DNA of 64,000 nt from Nevskiaceae bacterium (GTDB lineage: Bacteria > Pseudomonadota > Gammaproteobacteria > Nevskiales > Nevskiaceae). The translations under genes and the position numbers were made by a program. The DNA lies in NCBI GenBank assembly GCA_004297005.1, contig SCVA01000025.1, positions 1-64,000 of the forward strand, in the 5' to 3' direction. Under the pieces are notes generated by a model. It was not told the origin of the DNA, searched no databases, and worked only from the letters and a program-made list of their open reading frames with translations. This document shows positions 50,806 through 59,302 of the stretch, piece after piece; position 1 is the first letter of the stretch, and each line of letters starts with the position of its first letter.

Positions 50806-51654
50806 ATGAAACACTTTCAGGACAAGACCGTCGTCATCACCGGTGCCGGCTCCGGCATGGGCCGCGCCTATGCGCTGGAATTCGCCCGGCTCGGCGCGCG
50901 TCTGGCGCTCAATGACTACGACGCCGCCGCGCTCGACGAGACCCGCGCCCTGCTCAACGGCGTGCCGGGCCTGCGCGTGCATCTCGGCGTCTTCGATGTC
51001 TCCGACCGCGCGGCGATGGAGCGCTTCGCCGCCGAAGTGCAGGCCACGCTCGGCAACGCCCATGTGGTCATCAACAATGCCGGCATCGAGGGCTCCGGCC
51101 GGCCAATGTGGGCCACGCCGCTGGCCACCTTCGAGCGGGTGATGCGCATCAACTTCTACGGCGTGCTGCACGGCAGCCAGGTGTTCCTGCCGCAACTGCT
51201 GGCCAACGGCGAGGGCGCGCTGGTGAACGTCTCCAGCGTCTTCGGCCTGATCGGCACGCCCAGCAATAGCGACTACTGCGCCAGCAAGTTTGCGGTGCGC
51301 GGCTTCACCGAGGCGCTGATGGTGGAACTGCAGGGCAGCCCGGTGAGCGTGCATCTGGTGCACCCGGGCGGCATCAACACCAACATCACCCGCGCCGAGC
51401 ACACCCAGGCGTTCAAGAAGAAATACCTTTCCACGCCGCCGGAAGAAATCGTCCGCTACGTCATCCAGGGCATCCGTCGCCGCCAGCCGCGCATCGTCTA
51501 TGGCAAGGACTCCTTCAAGATCTGGCTGGGCTCCAAGCTGCTGCCGCTGCGCTGGCTCAATCCCATCGTCTGGCACGACATGGGCGGGGTGCTGGATGCC
51601 CGCGACTATCCCGCCAGCCGCGCGCTGAACTCCACCGACCGCACACAGGGCTGA
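50806..51654 (+). CDS. SDR-family oxidoreductase
   Basis: 282-residue SDR with TGAGSGMG at 12-19, Asp37 indicating NAD, NNAG at 90-93 and catalytic Ser143/144, Tyr157 and Lys161. The C-terminal extension after 250 contains the hydrophobic stretch WLGSKLLPLRWLNPIVW, which may bind a membrane or hydrophobic substrate. It starts 9 nt after the monooxygenase gene and probably makes or uses its ketone substrate. Confidence 0.85.
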   Translation: MKHFQDKTVVITGAGSGMGRAYALEFARLGARLALNDYDAAALDETRALLNGVPGLRVHLGVFDVSDRAAMERFAAEVQATLGNAHVVINNAGIEGSGRPMWATPLATFERVMRINFYGVLHGSQVFLPQLLANGEGALVNVSSVFGLIGTPSNSDYCASKFAVRGFTEALMVELQGSPVSVHLVHPGGINTNITRAEHTQAFKKKYLSTPPEEIVRYVIQGIRRRQPRIVYGKDSFKIWLGSKLLPLRWLNPIVWHDMGGVLDARDYPASRALNSTDRTQG

Positions 51655-51662
51655 ATCCAAAC

Positions 51663-52607
51663 ATGAAGCGCACGCTCGCTCTCGTCGCCGCCGGCCTTGC
51701 CGTCGTGGCGGCCATCGCCATCGCGGTCACCTATCCCGCGCTCGGCCACTGGATCTACCACGACGGCGGCCAGTTGGAGGCGCGCCTGTCCGGCTTCCAC
51801 CGCGAGCAGATCGCCGCCGGCGACGTGACCTTCAGCGTCTATCGCGGCGGCACGCAGCCGGGCCGCGAAACCATCGTGCTGCTGCACGGCTACAGCGCCG
51901 ACAAGCAGGTCTGGGTGCGCTTCGCCAGGCATCTGCTCGACCGCTACGAGGTGATCGTCCCCGACCTCGCCGGCCACGGCGACACCGGCTTCGTGACCGG
52001 CCTCGACTACAGCGCGCCGGCGCAGGCGCGGCGGGTGGCGGCGATGCTCGACAGCCTGCACATCGAGCGCGCGCACATCGCCGGCAATTCCATGGGCGGC
52101 TTCATCACCGCGCACTTCGCGCTGGCTTTTCCGCAGCGCACGCTGAGCGCCGGCCTGATCGACGCCGCCGGCGTCCACTCGCCCGAGCCCAGCGACATGG
52201 GGCGGATGCTGGAGGCGGGGCGCAATCCTTTCGAGGTGCACTCGCGCGCCGAGTTCGACGAGTTCTACGCCATGACCATGGCGCAGCCGCCCTGGCTGCC
52301 CGGCATCGTGCTGGCTTCGATGGCCGAGAGCTATCAGCAGCGGCGCCCCGAGCTGACCGAAATCTTCCGCGGCTTCTACGACCGCGACTGGCTGGACTCG
52401 CGCCTGGCCGAAATCACCGCGCCGACGCTGGTGCTCTGGGGCGATCAGGATCGCCTCATCCATGTCAGCAGCGCCCAGGTCTGGGCGGCTGGCCTGCCCA
52501 AGGCCACGCTGGTGATCCGCGAAGGCATCGGCCACATGCCCTCGGTGGAGCAGCCGGCCGAGAGCGCTGCGATCTACCGCGACTTTCTCGCCACATTGAG
52601 CCGCTGA
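51663..52607 (+). CDS. Alpha/beta hydrolase (esterase-like)
   Basis: 314-residue alpha/beta hydrolase with an N-terminal signal anchor (about 5-25). The oxyanion motif HGYSADK is at 75-81. The nucleophile is Ser143 in GNSMGG, with probable acid Asp263 and His291. It probably faces the periplasm, anchored by the first segment. In this operon it is well placed to cleave the ester or lactone made by the Baeyer-Villiger enzyme, although the different compartment would then need explanation. Confidence 0.85.
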   Translation: MKRTLALVAAGLAVVAAIAIAVTYPALGHWIYHDGGQLEARLSGFHREQIAAGDVTFSVYRGGTQPGRETIVLLHGYSADKQVWVRFARHLLDRYEVIVPDLAGHGDTGFVTGLDYSAPAQARRVAAMLDSLHIERAHIAGNSMGGFITAHFALAFPQRTLSAGLIDAAGVHSPEPSDMGRMLEAGRNPFEVHSRAEFDEFYAMTMAQPPWLPGIVLASMAESYQQRRPELTEIFRGFYDRDWLDSRLAEITAPTLVLWGDQDRLIHVSSAQVWAAGLPKATLVIREGIGHMPSVEQPAESAAIYRDFLATLSR

Positions 52608-52617
52608 GGGCGCCGGC

Positions 52618-53436
52618 ATGAAGAGCTACAAGAACAAGGTCGCCATCGTCACCGGCGGTGGTGGCAACGGCATCGGCCACCATCTGGTGCTGGCGCTGGC
52701 GCAGCAGGGGGCCAAGGTCGCCTTCTGCGACATCGCCAAGCTGGAGTCCACCGAGCAGCCCTTGCAGAAGCTGGGTGCCGACTACCTGAGCGCGACGGTG
52801 AACATCGCCGACAAGCGCGCCATCGACGCCTTCGTCGAGCAGGTGCTGGCCCGCTACGGGCACATCGACCTGCTCATCAACAACGCCGGCATCGCCCTGG
52901 GCGATCTCACCTTCGGCGAGGTCAGCGAGGCCGACTTCGAGAAGATCACCGCCATCAACTACTGGGGCGTAATCCACACCACCCAGCGCTGCTATCCGCA
53001 TCTGCTGAAGCGGCCGGAGGCGGCGGTAGTCAACCTCTCCAGCTCGCAGGGCATCCTGGCCTTGCCCTATCTGGTGCCCTACTGCACCACCAAGTTCGCG
53101 GTGCGCGGTTTCACCGACGCGCTGCGGGCCGAGCACCGCCTGCGTGGCATCGACAATCTGAGCTTCCACACCGTGCATCCGGGCGCGGTGGCGACCGACA
53201 TCACCCTCAACGCCGACTACCACAACAGCGGCACCGAGCGTTTCCACCGCATGTTGCAGCAGGGCACGCCACCGGCGAAGGCGGCGCAGATCATCCTGCG
53301 TGGTGTGCAGCGCAACACCGGCCGCATCTTCATCAGCGACGGCCGTGCGCAGGACATCCTGGCGCGGCTGCTGCCCAACGCTTACCTGGGTGTGGTCCGC
53401 TGGCTGATGCGGGCGCGCAAGATCGCGGTGCGCTGA
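52618..53436 (+). CDS. SDR-family oxidoreductase
   Basis: 272-residue SDR with the variant cofactor motif TGGGGNGIG at 12-20, NNAG at 88-91 and catalytic Ser142, Tyr155 and Lys159. The C-terminal 60 residues are basic with NAYLGVVRWLMRARK at the end. It is the last gene of the TetR-controlled cassette, 10 nt after the hydrolase. It could act on the alcohol or hydroxy acid released by the hydrolase. Confidence 0.84.
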   Translation: MKSYKNKVAIVTGGGGNGIGHHLVLALAQQGAKVAFCDIAKLESTEQPLQKLGADYLSATVNIADKRAIDAFVEQVLARYGHIDLLINNAGIALGDLTFGEVSEADFEKITAINYWGVIHTTQRCYPHLLKRPEAAVVNLSSSQGILALPYLVPYCTTKFAVRGFTDALRAEHRLRGIDNLSFHTVHPGAVATDITLNADYHNSGTERFHRMLQQGTPPAKAAQIILRGVQRNTGRIFISDGRAQDILARLLPNAYLGVVRWLMRARKIAVR

Positions 53437-53481
53437 AGGCAGGCAGGAGTCTCGCCAGATCGGGCGCCGCGGGCACCCACG

Positions 53482-53709
53482 CTAGTTTGAGTCCGGCGGC
53501 GGCAGACCGGCCGCACAGCGCGGGCACAGGCAGGCGCGGTTGACCCACTCCGCCGGCACGCGGGCCAACGCCTGAGGGCTGATCGTCGCCCGGGTACACC
53601 AGCATTCGACATCCAGCGTTCCCGCCCGCGCGGGCGCGCACTGATTCGCGCCGCCGCAGAGCGGGCACTGGCTGTTGGGGAGGGCTTGCAGGCCGGGCAT
53701 GGCGGGCAC
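53482..53709 (-). CDS. Cysteine-rich CWC-family protein
   Basis: 75-residue small protein with the CWC signature: CPLCGGANQCAP near 15-26, ECWC near 35-38 and CLCPRCAAG near 60-68, a set of paired cysteines for one or two zinc ions. Family members are widespread in gammaproteobacteria, without known function. It is convergent with the SDR gene and independent of the catabolic cassette. Confidence 0.75.
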   Translation of the reverse strand: MPAMPGLQALPNSQCPLCGGANQCAPARAGTLDVECWCTRATISPQALARVPAEWVNRACLCPRCAAGLPPPDSN

Positions 53710-53993
53710 CTACAGCCGCAGCACGGTGCCCACAACCAGCAGGGTGCCGCCGATGCCGATCAGATCGCTCAACTCGAATCTCTCCAGACCGCGCCGGTGC
53801 GTGGACGACGGGGAATCTATCCCGGCACCGCGTTGGCGGCCAAGCCGATCCGCTCCACTGCCGGGAGCGCGGCGGGCTCGCCGTGTTTGCGCAGGCTTGC
53901 CTCCGGGTTGTGGCTGAGGCGCAAAGCTATCATTCGCGGTCACCAGCTAGCCCCCACCGGGGCTGCGGCAGCTCCCCCTCAAACATGGAACCC

Positions 53994-54626
53994 ATGAGCG
54001 AATTCCCCAGCGACATCTACACCGAGCCCTCCGACATCGACGTCGACACCCTGCGCAATCTCGGCCCGCTGACCGGGATGGCGGGCATCTGGGAGGGCAC
54101 GCGCGGTCTGGACGTGAAGCCCAAGGCCGAGGGCCCGAAGAAGCAGGCCTATGTCGAGCGCATCGAGTTGCAGCCCATCGACCCGCAGACCAATGGTCCG
54201 CAGCTGCTCTACGGCCTGCGCTACCACACCCATGTGGTCAAGCCGGGGCAGGTGAAGACCTATCACGACCAGGTGGGCTACTGGCTCTGGGAGCCGGCCA
54301 CCGGCACCGTCATCCACACCCTCACCATTCCCCGTGGGCAGATCGTGATGGCCAGCGGCCAGGCCGCTGCCGATGCCAGGCGCTTCGAGGTGCGGGCGAC
54401 GGCCGAAGACATCTCGTTCGGCATCCGCTCCGCGCCGTTTCTGGAGCAGGCCTTCCGCACCGTGGAGTTCCGCATCGCGGTCAGCGTCGATGCCGACGGC
54501 ACCTGGTCCTACGAGGAGGACACCGTGCTGATGATCAAGGGCCAGACCGAGCCGTTTCACCACACTGATCGCAACACGCTCAGCAAGCTCGCCGAGCCCA
54601 CGCCCAATCCGCTGGCGCGCAAGTAG
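53994..54626 (+). CDS. Haem-binding beta-barrel (nitrobindin/FABP-like) protein
   Basis: 210-residue protein with the small-barrel start LGPLTGMAGIWEGTRG near 22-37 and strands ending in a SYEEDTVLMIKG segment. It resembles THAP4/nitrobindin-like and fatty-acid-binding-like barrels, which bind haem or a hydrophobic ligand. The start at 53994 is preferred; one three codons earlier (53985) is possible. The His ligand of true nitrobindins is not obvious, so lipid binding is as likely as haem. Confidence 0.65.
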   Translation: MSEFPSDIYTEPSDIDVDTLRNLGPLTGMAGIWEGTRGLDVKPKAEGPKKQAYVERIELQPIDPQTNGPQLLYGLRYHTHVVKPGQVKTYHDQVGYWLWEPATGTVIHTLTIPRGQIVMASGQAAADARRFEVRATAEDISFGIRSAPFLEQAFRTVEFRIAVSVDADGTWSYEEDTVLMIKGQTEPFHHTDRNTLSKLAEPTPNPLARK

Positions 54627-54636
54627 GCGCGCCGCC

Positions 54637-55530
54637 TCAGCGGTTTGAGGAAAGCCTGACCGCCAGTACCCCGTCGCCATTCAGCTCGGTGCTGAAGCCG
54701 GCCTTCTGCAGGCGGCCGGCCACTTCCCGGGGGACGTCGCGGCGGCTGGTCAGCTTGTTGGGGCTGCCGGTGTAGTGGAACAGCCGCGCGCGCGGTTTCA
54801 GCACCCGCGCCAGCTGGTTGTAGAAGGCCTGCGAGTACAGCTCGCCGGCGATGCCGAAGCGCGGCGGGTCGTGCAGCGCGGCGTCCATGCTGGCGCTGGG
54901 CAGGCCGGCGATCCGCTCGGCGACATCGCCTTCGGTGAGTCGCAGCGCCGGCTCGCCGTGCTCGCCGTCGGCGTGCTCGGGCGACCAGGGGTTGAGGCCG
55001 CGCAGCCAGATCACGTCCGGGTTCTTCTCGAAGGACAGCACCTCTAGCGCGCCGCCGCGCAGGCACCAGGCGGCGAAGTAGCCCAGCCCGCCGCAGGTGT
55101 CGAGGATGCGCTTGCCGCGCGGCTCGATCAGGCCGACCTTGCGCTCGGCATCCGCATACGGCGAAACCTGCGCGGTCGGCAGCATCTTGATGCCGTCGAT
55201 CTCGAAGGTCGGCGGCCCCCAGGCTGTGGGCACCAGCTTGATCAGCCCGCCGCCGCCGAAGCGGGCCACCGGCTGAAAGCCCTCGCCGGTCCACCAATAG
55301 ATCGTGCGTTCCTTGCAGGCCTGAGCGTAGGGGTAGCTCTGGTCCTGCCAGCGCCAGCCATCTGCGCCGACCTCGACGCTGGTCTCGGAGCGGCCCAGAT
55401 CCAGCGAGCACGCGAGCTTGGCGTCGCCGGCCGCCCTGGCGGTCAGCAGGGCGGCGTGGGTGCTTTGGGTCAGCAGCGGGCCGCGGTATTTGCTCACAGG
55501 TGGAAATCGTCCGGTTTGGGGCAGGGCCAT
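54637..55530 (-). CDS. SAM-dependent methyltransferase (COG2521-like)
   Basis: 297-residue class I methyltransferase. The AdoMet motif LDTCGGLGYFAAW is near 143-155, an acidic residue follows in SFEKN near 165-169, and the catalytic-type motif HDPPRFG near 219-225 resembles N-methyltransferases acting on nucleic acid or protein (D/N-P-P-x). It matches a predicted archaeal-type methyltransferase group without a known substrate. Convergent with the barrel-protein gene. Confidence 0.72.
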   Translation of the reverse strand: MALPQTGRFPPVSKYRGPLLTQSTHAALLTARAAGDAKLACSLDLGRSETSVEVGADGWRWQDQSYPYAQACKERTIYWWTGEGFQPVARFGGGGLIKLVPTAWGPPTFEIDGIKMLPTAQVSPYADAERKVGLIEPRGKRILDTCGGLGYFAAWCLRGGALEVLSFEKNPDVIWLRGLNPWSPEHADGEHGEPALRLTEGDVAERIAGLPSASMDAALHDPPRFGIAGELYSQAFYNQLARVLKPRARLFHYTGSPNKLTSRRDVPREVAGRLQKAGFSTELNGDGVLAVRLSSNR

Positions 55531-55598
55531 CGCGAGGTTGGGCGCCCAGCGACTGGCCGCCGACGCGGCGCCATGATCGCAGACGCGGCGCGCCGACC

Positions 55599-56747
55599 CT
55601 AGGCCCTGACCGGCCCGCGGCAGAGGTGGACCCGGTTGCGCCCCGCCTCCTTGGCCGCGTACAGCGCCTGGTCGGCAGCGGCGATCAGATCGTCGCCGCT
55701 GGTGCCGTTGCCGGGAAAGGCGGCGACGCCAAACGAGGCGGTCACCGGAATCACCCCGGCGGCGTAGGGCACCGGTGTGCTGGCCAGGGTCTGGCGCAGA
55801 TGCTCGGCCCTTTCCACCGCCAGCTCCCCGCTCATCTGTGGCAGCAACAGCAAAAACTCTTCGCCGCCGTAGCGGCAGTAGATATCGCTGGCGCGCGCGC
55901 TCTGTTGCAGCAGCTTGCCGAAGTAGCGCAACACTTCGTCGCCGGCCAGATGGCCGTAGCGGTCGTTGACCGACTTGAAGTGGTCGAGATCGCCCATCAC
56001 CACGCTCACCGAATGGTGCTGGCGCGTGGCGAGCTCCAGCTCGCGGCTCAGGGTTTCCTCCAGATAGCGGCGGTTGTACAGGCCGGTGAGCGGGTCGCGT
56101 ATCGACTGCTCGCGCAACTGCTCTTGCAGCAACTGCACCTCGCGCGCCGCGCGGGTGCGCTCGGTGACGTCCATGAGCAGGCTGATCAGCGTTGGCCGGC
56201 CGCCGATGTCCATGGTGCTGCTGTAGAGCTCGATGTCGATCGCCGCGCCGTTCTTGCGCAGGCCACGAAACTGGTAGTGCACCTGGGTGACCTCGCCACT
56301 CAGCCGCTTGCGGATGTTCTCGGCTACCAGTGGCCGGTCGTCGGCGCAGACGAGATCGAGTGGCCCCAGCGCGCGGGCCTCCTCGGCGCTGTAGCCAAAC
56401 ATCTCGTTGAACTTGCTGTTGGAGTAGCTAAACCGGCCGCCCTCGACGATCACGATGCCCACCAGCGACTGGCTGACCAGGCCGCGGAACTTGGCCTCGG
56501 ACTCGCGCAGCGCGCGATTGATCCGCTCGTTGTCGTGCAGCGCCGCCTCCAACTCGGCGGTGCGGCGCTGCACTTTCTCCTCCAGCTGGATGGTGGTCTG
56601 GAACAGGCTGAAGTCGGAGCTCTGGGCAATGGTGCTGCGCTCGGCGCGGTCCATCAACGCGCGGATGATCTTCTGCTGGCGGGCGACCTCGCTCTTCAGC
56701 GCCAGCAGCTCGTGGCCAGCGTCTGGCGGTGCTGCCGGCTCAGGCAT
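55599..56747 (-). CDS. PAS-GGDEF diguanylate cyclase
   Basis: 382-residue signalling protein: N-terminal coiled coil (about 15-85), PAS domain (about 87-205, FSYSNSKFNEMFGY) and a C-terminal GGDEF domain with the active motif GGEEF. It makes cyclic di-GMP in response to a signal sensed by the PAS domain or passed on by the neighbouring FIST protein. The ATG at 56747 has GGGAGCG upstream and overlaps the FIST stop by 8 nt, so the two proteins are translationally coupled; no transmembrane segment is seen. Confidence 0.88.
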   Translation of the reverse strand: MPEPAAPPDAGHELLALKSEVARQQKIIRALMDRAERSTIAQSSDFSLFQTTIQLEEKVQRRTAELEAALHDNERINRALRESEAKFRGLVSQSLVGIVIVEGGRFSYSNSKFNEMFGYSAEEARALGPLDLVCADDRPLVAENIRKRLSGEVTQVHYQFRGLRKNGAAIDIELYSSTMDIGGRPTLISLLMDVTERTRAAREVQLLQEQLREQSIRDPLTGLYNRRYLEETLSRELELATRQHHSVSVVMGDLDHFKSVNDRYGHLAGDEVLRYFGKLLQQSARASDIYCRYGGEEFLLLLPQMSGELAVERAEHLRQTLASTPVPYAAGVIPVTASFGVAAFPGNGTSGDDLIAAADQALYAAKEAGRNRVHLCRGPVRA

Positions 56748-57942
56748 CGCGCGCTCCCACAGCGCCGGCGCCGGCGCCAATCGCGACGCCGACCAGCGTC
56801 TGGTTCACATGCACGCCGTGAAACTGCTCGCCATAGGTGTTGAAGCCCAGCGTGTGGTTTTGTTCCAGCAGCTCGACGATGCGGCCTTTCACCGGGCTGG
56901 TCGCGATCTCCAGTTTGCGCAGCACGCAGTCGCAGGCGATCAGCAGCTGCGGCCGGCCGATGGCGGCGTTGATGCCGGCCAGCGCCTGCTCCAGGTTTTC
57001 CACCAGGTCGACGCCGCGTGCCAGCCGAAGCACCAGTCCGTTTTCGATGGCGCAGAAAAAAGTCAGGCTGCCGTCGGGATTCGCCTTCTGGATCGAGCGC
57101 ACGTAGTTGGTGCCGTCGATCATCACCACCACCGGGTAGGCGGCGAAGCGCAGCGGGTCGAGATCGGTGGCGCTGATGCCGAGCATACGGGCGAATTCCC
57201 CCGCCGCCGGCAGGCCGTTGATCTCCTTGACGATGCGGTGCGCGGAGTCGGCCTCGGTGACCACCAGGCGCTGGTCGGTGGCGACGTAGTGCTGGGTCTT
57301 GAACAGCTTGATGGGCAGCGGCGTGGTGAGTAGCGTCAGCACCGCGCTGTCGGAGTGGAAGCGGCCTTCGAAATACACCTGGGTATGGCCGAAGTTCAGG
57401 CCGTCTCCCGCTGAGCCGCCAACCAGCGGCAGGCGGCCGAGCGCGCTCTGCAAGGTGCCGGTCACCGGCTCTTCGCGTACCGACAGGCCGTCGATCAGGA
57501 GCAGGGCAAAGCTATTGTCGGCACTGGCCTGCGGCGCGCGGCTCTCCAGCTTCTGCAACAGTGTCTGGGCCAGGGCCAGGCCCTTGGGAATCTCGTACTG
57601 CTGCAGCTGTTCCAGCAGGCCGCTGACGACGCTGAAACTGCCGGCCGGGAAGCTGGCGCCGGTCAGGCTGTGGTCGCGGTAGCCGGCGGGGCCGATCTCG
57701 CCGGCGGTGGTGCAGCCGACGACTTGCACGCCGGCGAACGCCTGCTGCATGGCCTCGGCGAGCGCGGCCAGGTCATAGCTGCTGGAGCAGAAGAACAACA
57801 CCAGCGCCATGTCGGCCTGCGCCACGCCGGCGTGGAACTCACGCACCGCGTCGCGGGCATCGGTCGCGCAGGACTGCGCTCTGCGAATGCCGGCGGCGCC
57901 CTCCGATGAGGCCTGTTGGTTGTCAGACAGTTGGTCGGGCAT
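56740..57942 (-). CDS. FIST-domain sensor protein
   Basis: 400-residue cytosolic protein with FIST N-terminal (about 30-220; GCTTAGEIGPAGYRDHS) and FIST C-terminal (about 225-375) domains, a sensor family proposed to bind small ligands such as amino acids. The start at 57942 has AGGGG 6 nt upstream; earlier in-frame starts lie in sequence with promoter features. It is coupled to the diguanylate cyclase gene and probably feeds that enzyme's signal. Confidence 0.85.
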   Translation of the reverse strand: MPDQLSDNQQASSEGAAGIRRAQSCATDARDAVREFHAGVAQADMALVLFFCSSSYDLAALAEAMQQAFAGVQVVGCTTAGEIGPAGYRDHSLTGASFPAGSFSVVSGLLEQLQQYEIPKGLALAQTLLQKLESRAPQASADNSFALLLIDGLSVREEPVTGTLQSALGRLPLVGGSAGDGLNFGHTQVYFEGRFHSDSAVLTLLTTPLPIKLFKTQHYVATDQRLVVTEADSAHRIVKEINGLPAAGEFARMLGISATDLDPLRFAAYPVVVMIDGTNYVRSIQKANPDGSLTFFCAIENGLVLRLARGVDLVENLEQALAGINAAIGRPQLLIACDCVLRKLEIATSPVKGRIVELLEQNHTLGFNTYGEQFHGVHVNQTLVGVAIGAGAGAVGARDA

Positions 57943-58026
57943 GGTCATCCCCTGCATCGGCGCACCGGGTGATGCGACCAGGCCAAATCTACCCGTTCTT
58001 GGTCTCGGGGTGAGATGAAAGGCGCG

Positions 58027-58040
58027 TTGACCTGGGTCAA
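58027..58040. promoter_or_regulatory. FNR/Anr-type box
   Basis: TTGACCTGGGTCAA fits the FNR/Anr consensus TTGAY-N4-RTCAA exactly. It lies 85 nt before the FIST start and 120 nt before the small lipoprotein start on the other strand. It could switch on either unit when oxygen is low. Confidence 0.6.
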
Positions 58041-58160
58041 GTGCGGCCTGGCCGGGAGACTTCATAGTGATTTCGAACTCTTGCCGGGCCAGATGCCGAT
58101 ACGGCCTGCGCGAGAGCAGGCAGTTCCCTGCCGACTCATGTGGTGCTTTACGGAGAATTT

Positions 58161-58388
58161 ATGAACACAAAAGCGTCAAGTAACAACGTGTCGCCAAGGG
58201 ATCTGGCGATTCTCGCGGCGCATCAGCGGCGCCCGCGTGGCGCCCGGCTACTGGCCAGTGCACTGGCCGCGGCCTCGCTCCTGTTGATCGCCGGTTGCAG
58301 TGGTAGCGACGACGTGAATATCAACGTCGAGGACAAGCCGCCGCTGCAATGGGACGGCGGAACCTGGGACCAGGTTCGTTGGCAGTAA
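58161..58388 (+). CDS. Small lipoprotein
   Basis: 75-residue protein with a charged N-terminal 30 residues, a hydrophobic stretch and the lipobox LIAGC (Cys near 46), then a short acidic tail ending in WDQVRWQ. The unusually long n-region may be explained by a later start, but the ATG at 58161 has CGGAG upstream. Lipid-anchored, function unknown. Followed 37 nt later by another exported-protein gene. Confidence 0.65.
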   Translation: MNTKASSNNVSPRDLAILAAHQRRPRGARLLASALAAASLLLIAGCSGSDDVNINVEDKPPLQWDGGTWDQVRWQ

Positions 58389-58425
58389 GCGGCAAGCACG
58401 ACTATCAAATTCGGAGAACCCCTTC

Positions 58426-59130
58426 ATGAACAAGCACATCACTCGTTTCCTCGCCCTGTCCACCTTCAGCGTCGCCGCGCTGGCGGCCTCGGTGCCCAAT
58501 ACCTTCACCGCCGGAACGCCCGCAGTCGCCGCGCAGGTCAACGCCAATTTCACCGCCCTGGTCAATGCCGCCACCGCGCTGGAGACCAAGGCCGCCGCCC
58601 TGGAAACCAAGGTGACGGCGCTGGAGGCCAAGGTGGCCGCGCTGGAGAGCATCGATTCCGCGGTCACCGCCGACGATTTGGTTGGCAGCTACAAGATGGT
58701 GACTCTGGAATCGACGACCGGCGGCAAGACGGCGGACCGTTTGTTCGCGTCCAGCTCTGGCTCCACCACAGCCTCCATCACCTTTACCAAGACCAGCGAA
58801 ACCGGCGGTACCTTCACCTACAGCGCTACTAACAGAACCACTGGATATGTCGGCCAGGCTACTGGCTGCGATAACGCCGGTAACTGCAACGCCGGTGGCT
58901 TTGCCGAAACCCGCAACGAGGATGGCAGTGACAGCGGCAGTGGCACCTGGGCGCTGGGTAGCGGCAATACCGTGGTGGTGACGCCGCCGGACGGCGCGCC
59001 GCTGACGGTGTACTTCTCCAAGCGTGGTCAGGTCGGCTTCGCGATGGAGATCGAGGCCGTGACCCAAAACACGGTCAGTGGCCGCAGCTTCTCGCTGAAC
59101 ATGCTGGTCCGTACCGGCAGCGACGCCTGA
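58426..59130 (+). CDS. Exported coiled-coil protein with lipocalin-like domain
   Basis: 234-residue exported protein: signal peptide about 1-21, the word NTFTAGTPAVAAQVNANFTAL common in trimeric exported proteins, a heptad coiled coil (about 48-76, repeated ALETKVTALE), then a beta-rich domain of about 150 residues containing two Cys (near 149 and 154). Probably a trimer held by the coiled coil. Function unknown. A good terminator follows. Confidence 0.65.
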   Translation: MNKHITRFLALSTFSVAALAASVPNTFTAGTPAVAAQVNANFTALVNAATALETKAAALETKVTALEAKVAALESIDSAVTADDLVGSYKMVTLESTTGGKTADRLFASSSGSTTASITFTKTSETGGTFTYSATNRTTGYVGQATGCDNAGNCNAGGFAETRNEDGSDSGSGTWALGSGNTVVVTPPDGAPLTVYFSKRGQVGFAMEIEAVTQNTVSGRSFSLNMLVRTGSDA

Positions 59131-59171
59131 GGGGCTGGTTAAGCCCGCGCCTCTGGCAGTGGGGCGGCAGG

Positions 59172-59205
59172 CCCTCGCCATCTCCGGATGGCGGGGGTCT
59201 TTTTG
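59172..59205 (+). terminator. Rho-independent terminator
   Basis: CCCTCGCCATC (59172-59182) pairs with GATGGCGGGGG (59187-59197) with one G-U pair and a 4-nt loop, followed by TCTTTTT. It ends the coiled-coil protein transcript. Confidence 0.85.
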
Positions 59206-59302
59206 TTGGAGCGCGGCCGGAGCGGATGATCGCGACGGATGAGTCAAAATGCGCTGTCTGCGCGAGCCCACTTGGCCTTCGCCCGTCGCAGCCAGGAGCG
59301 CC

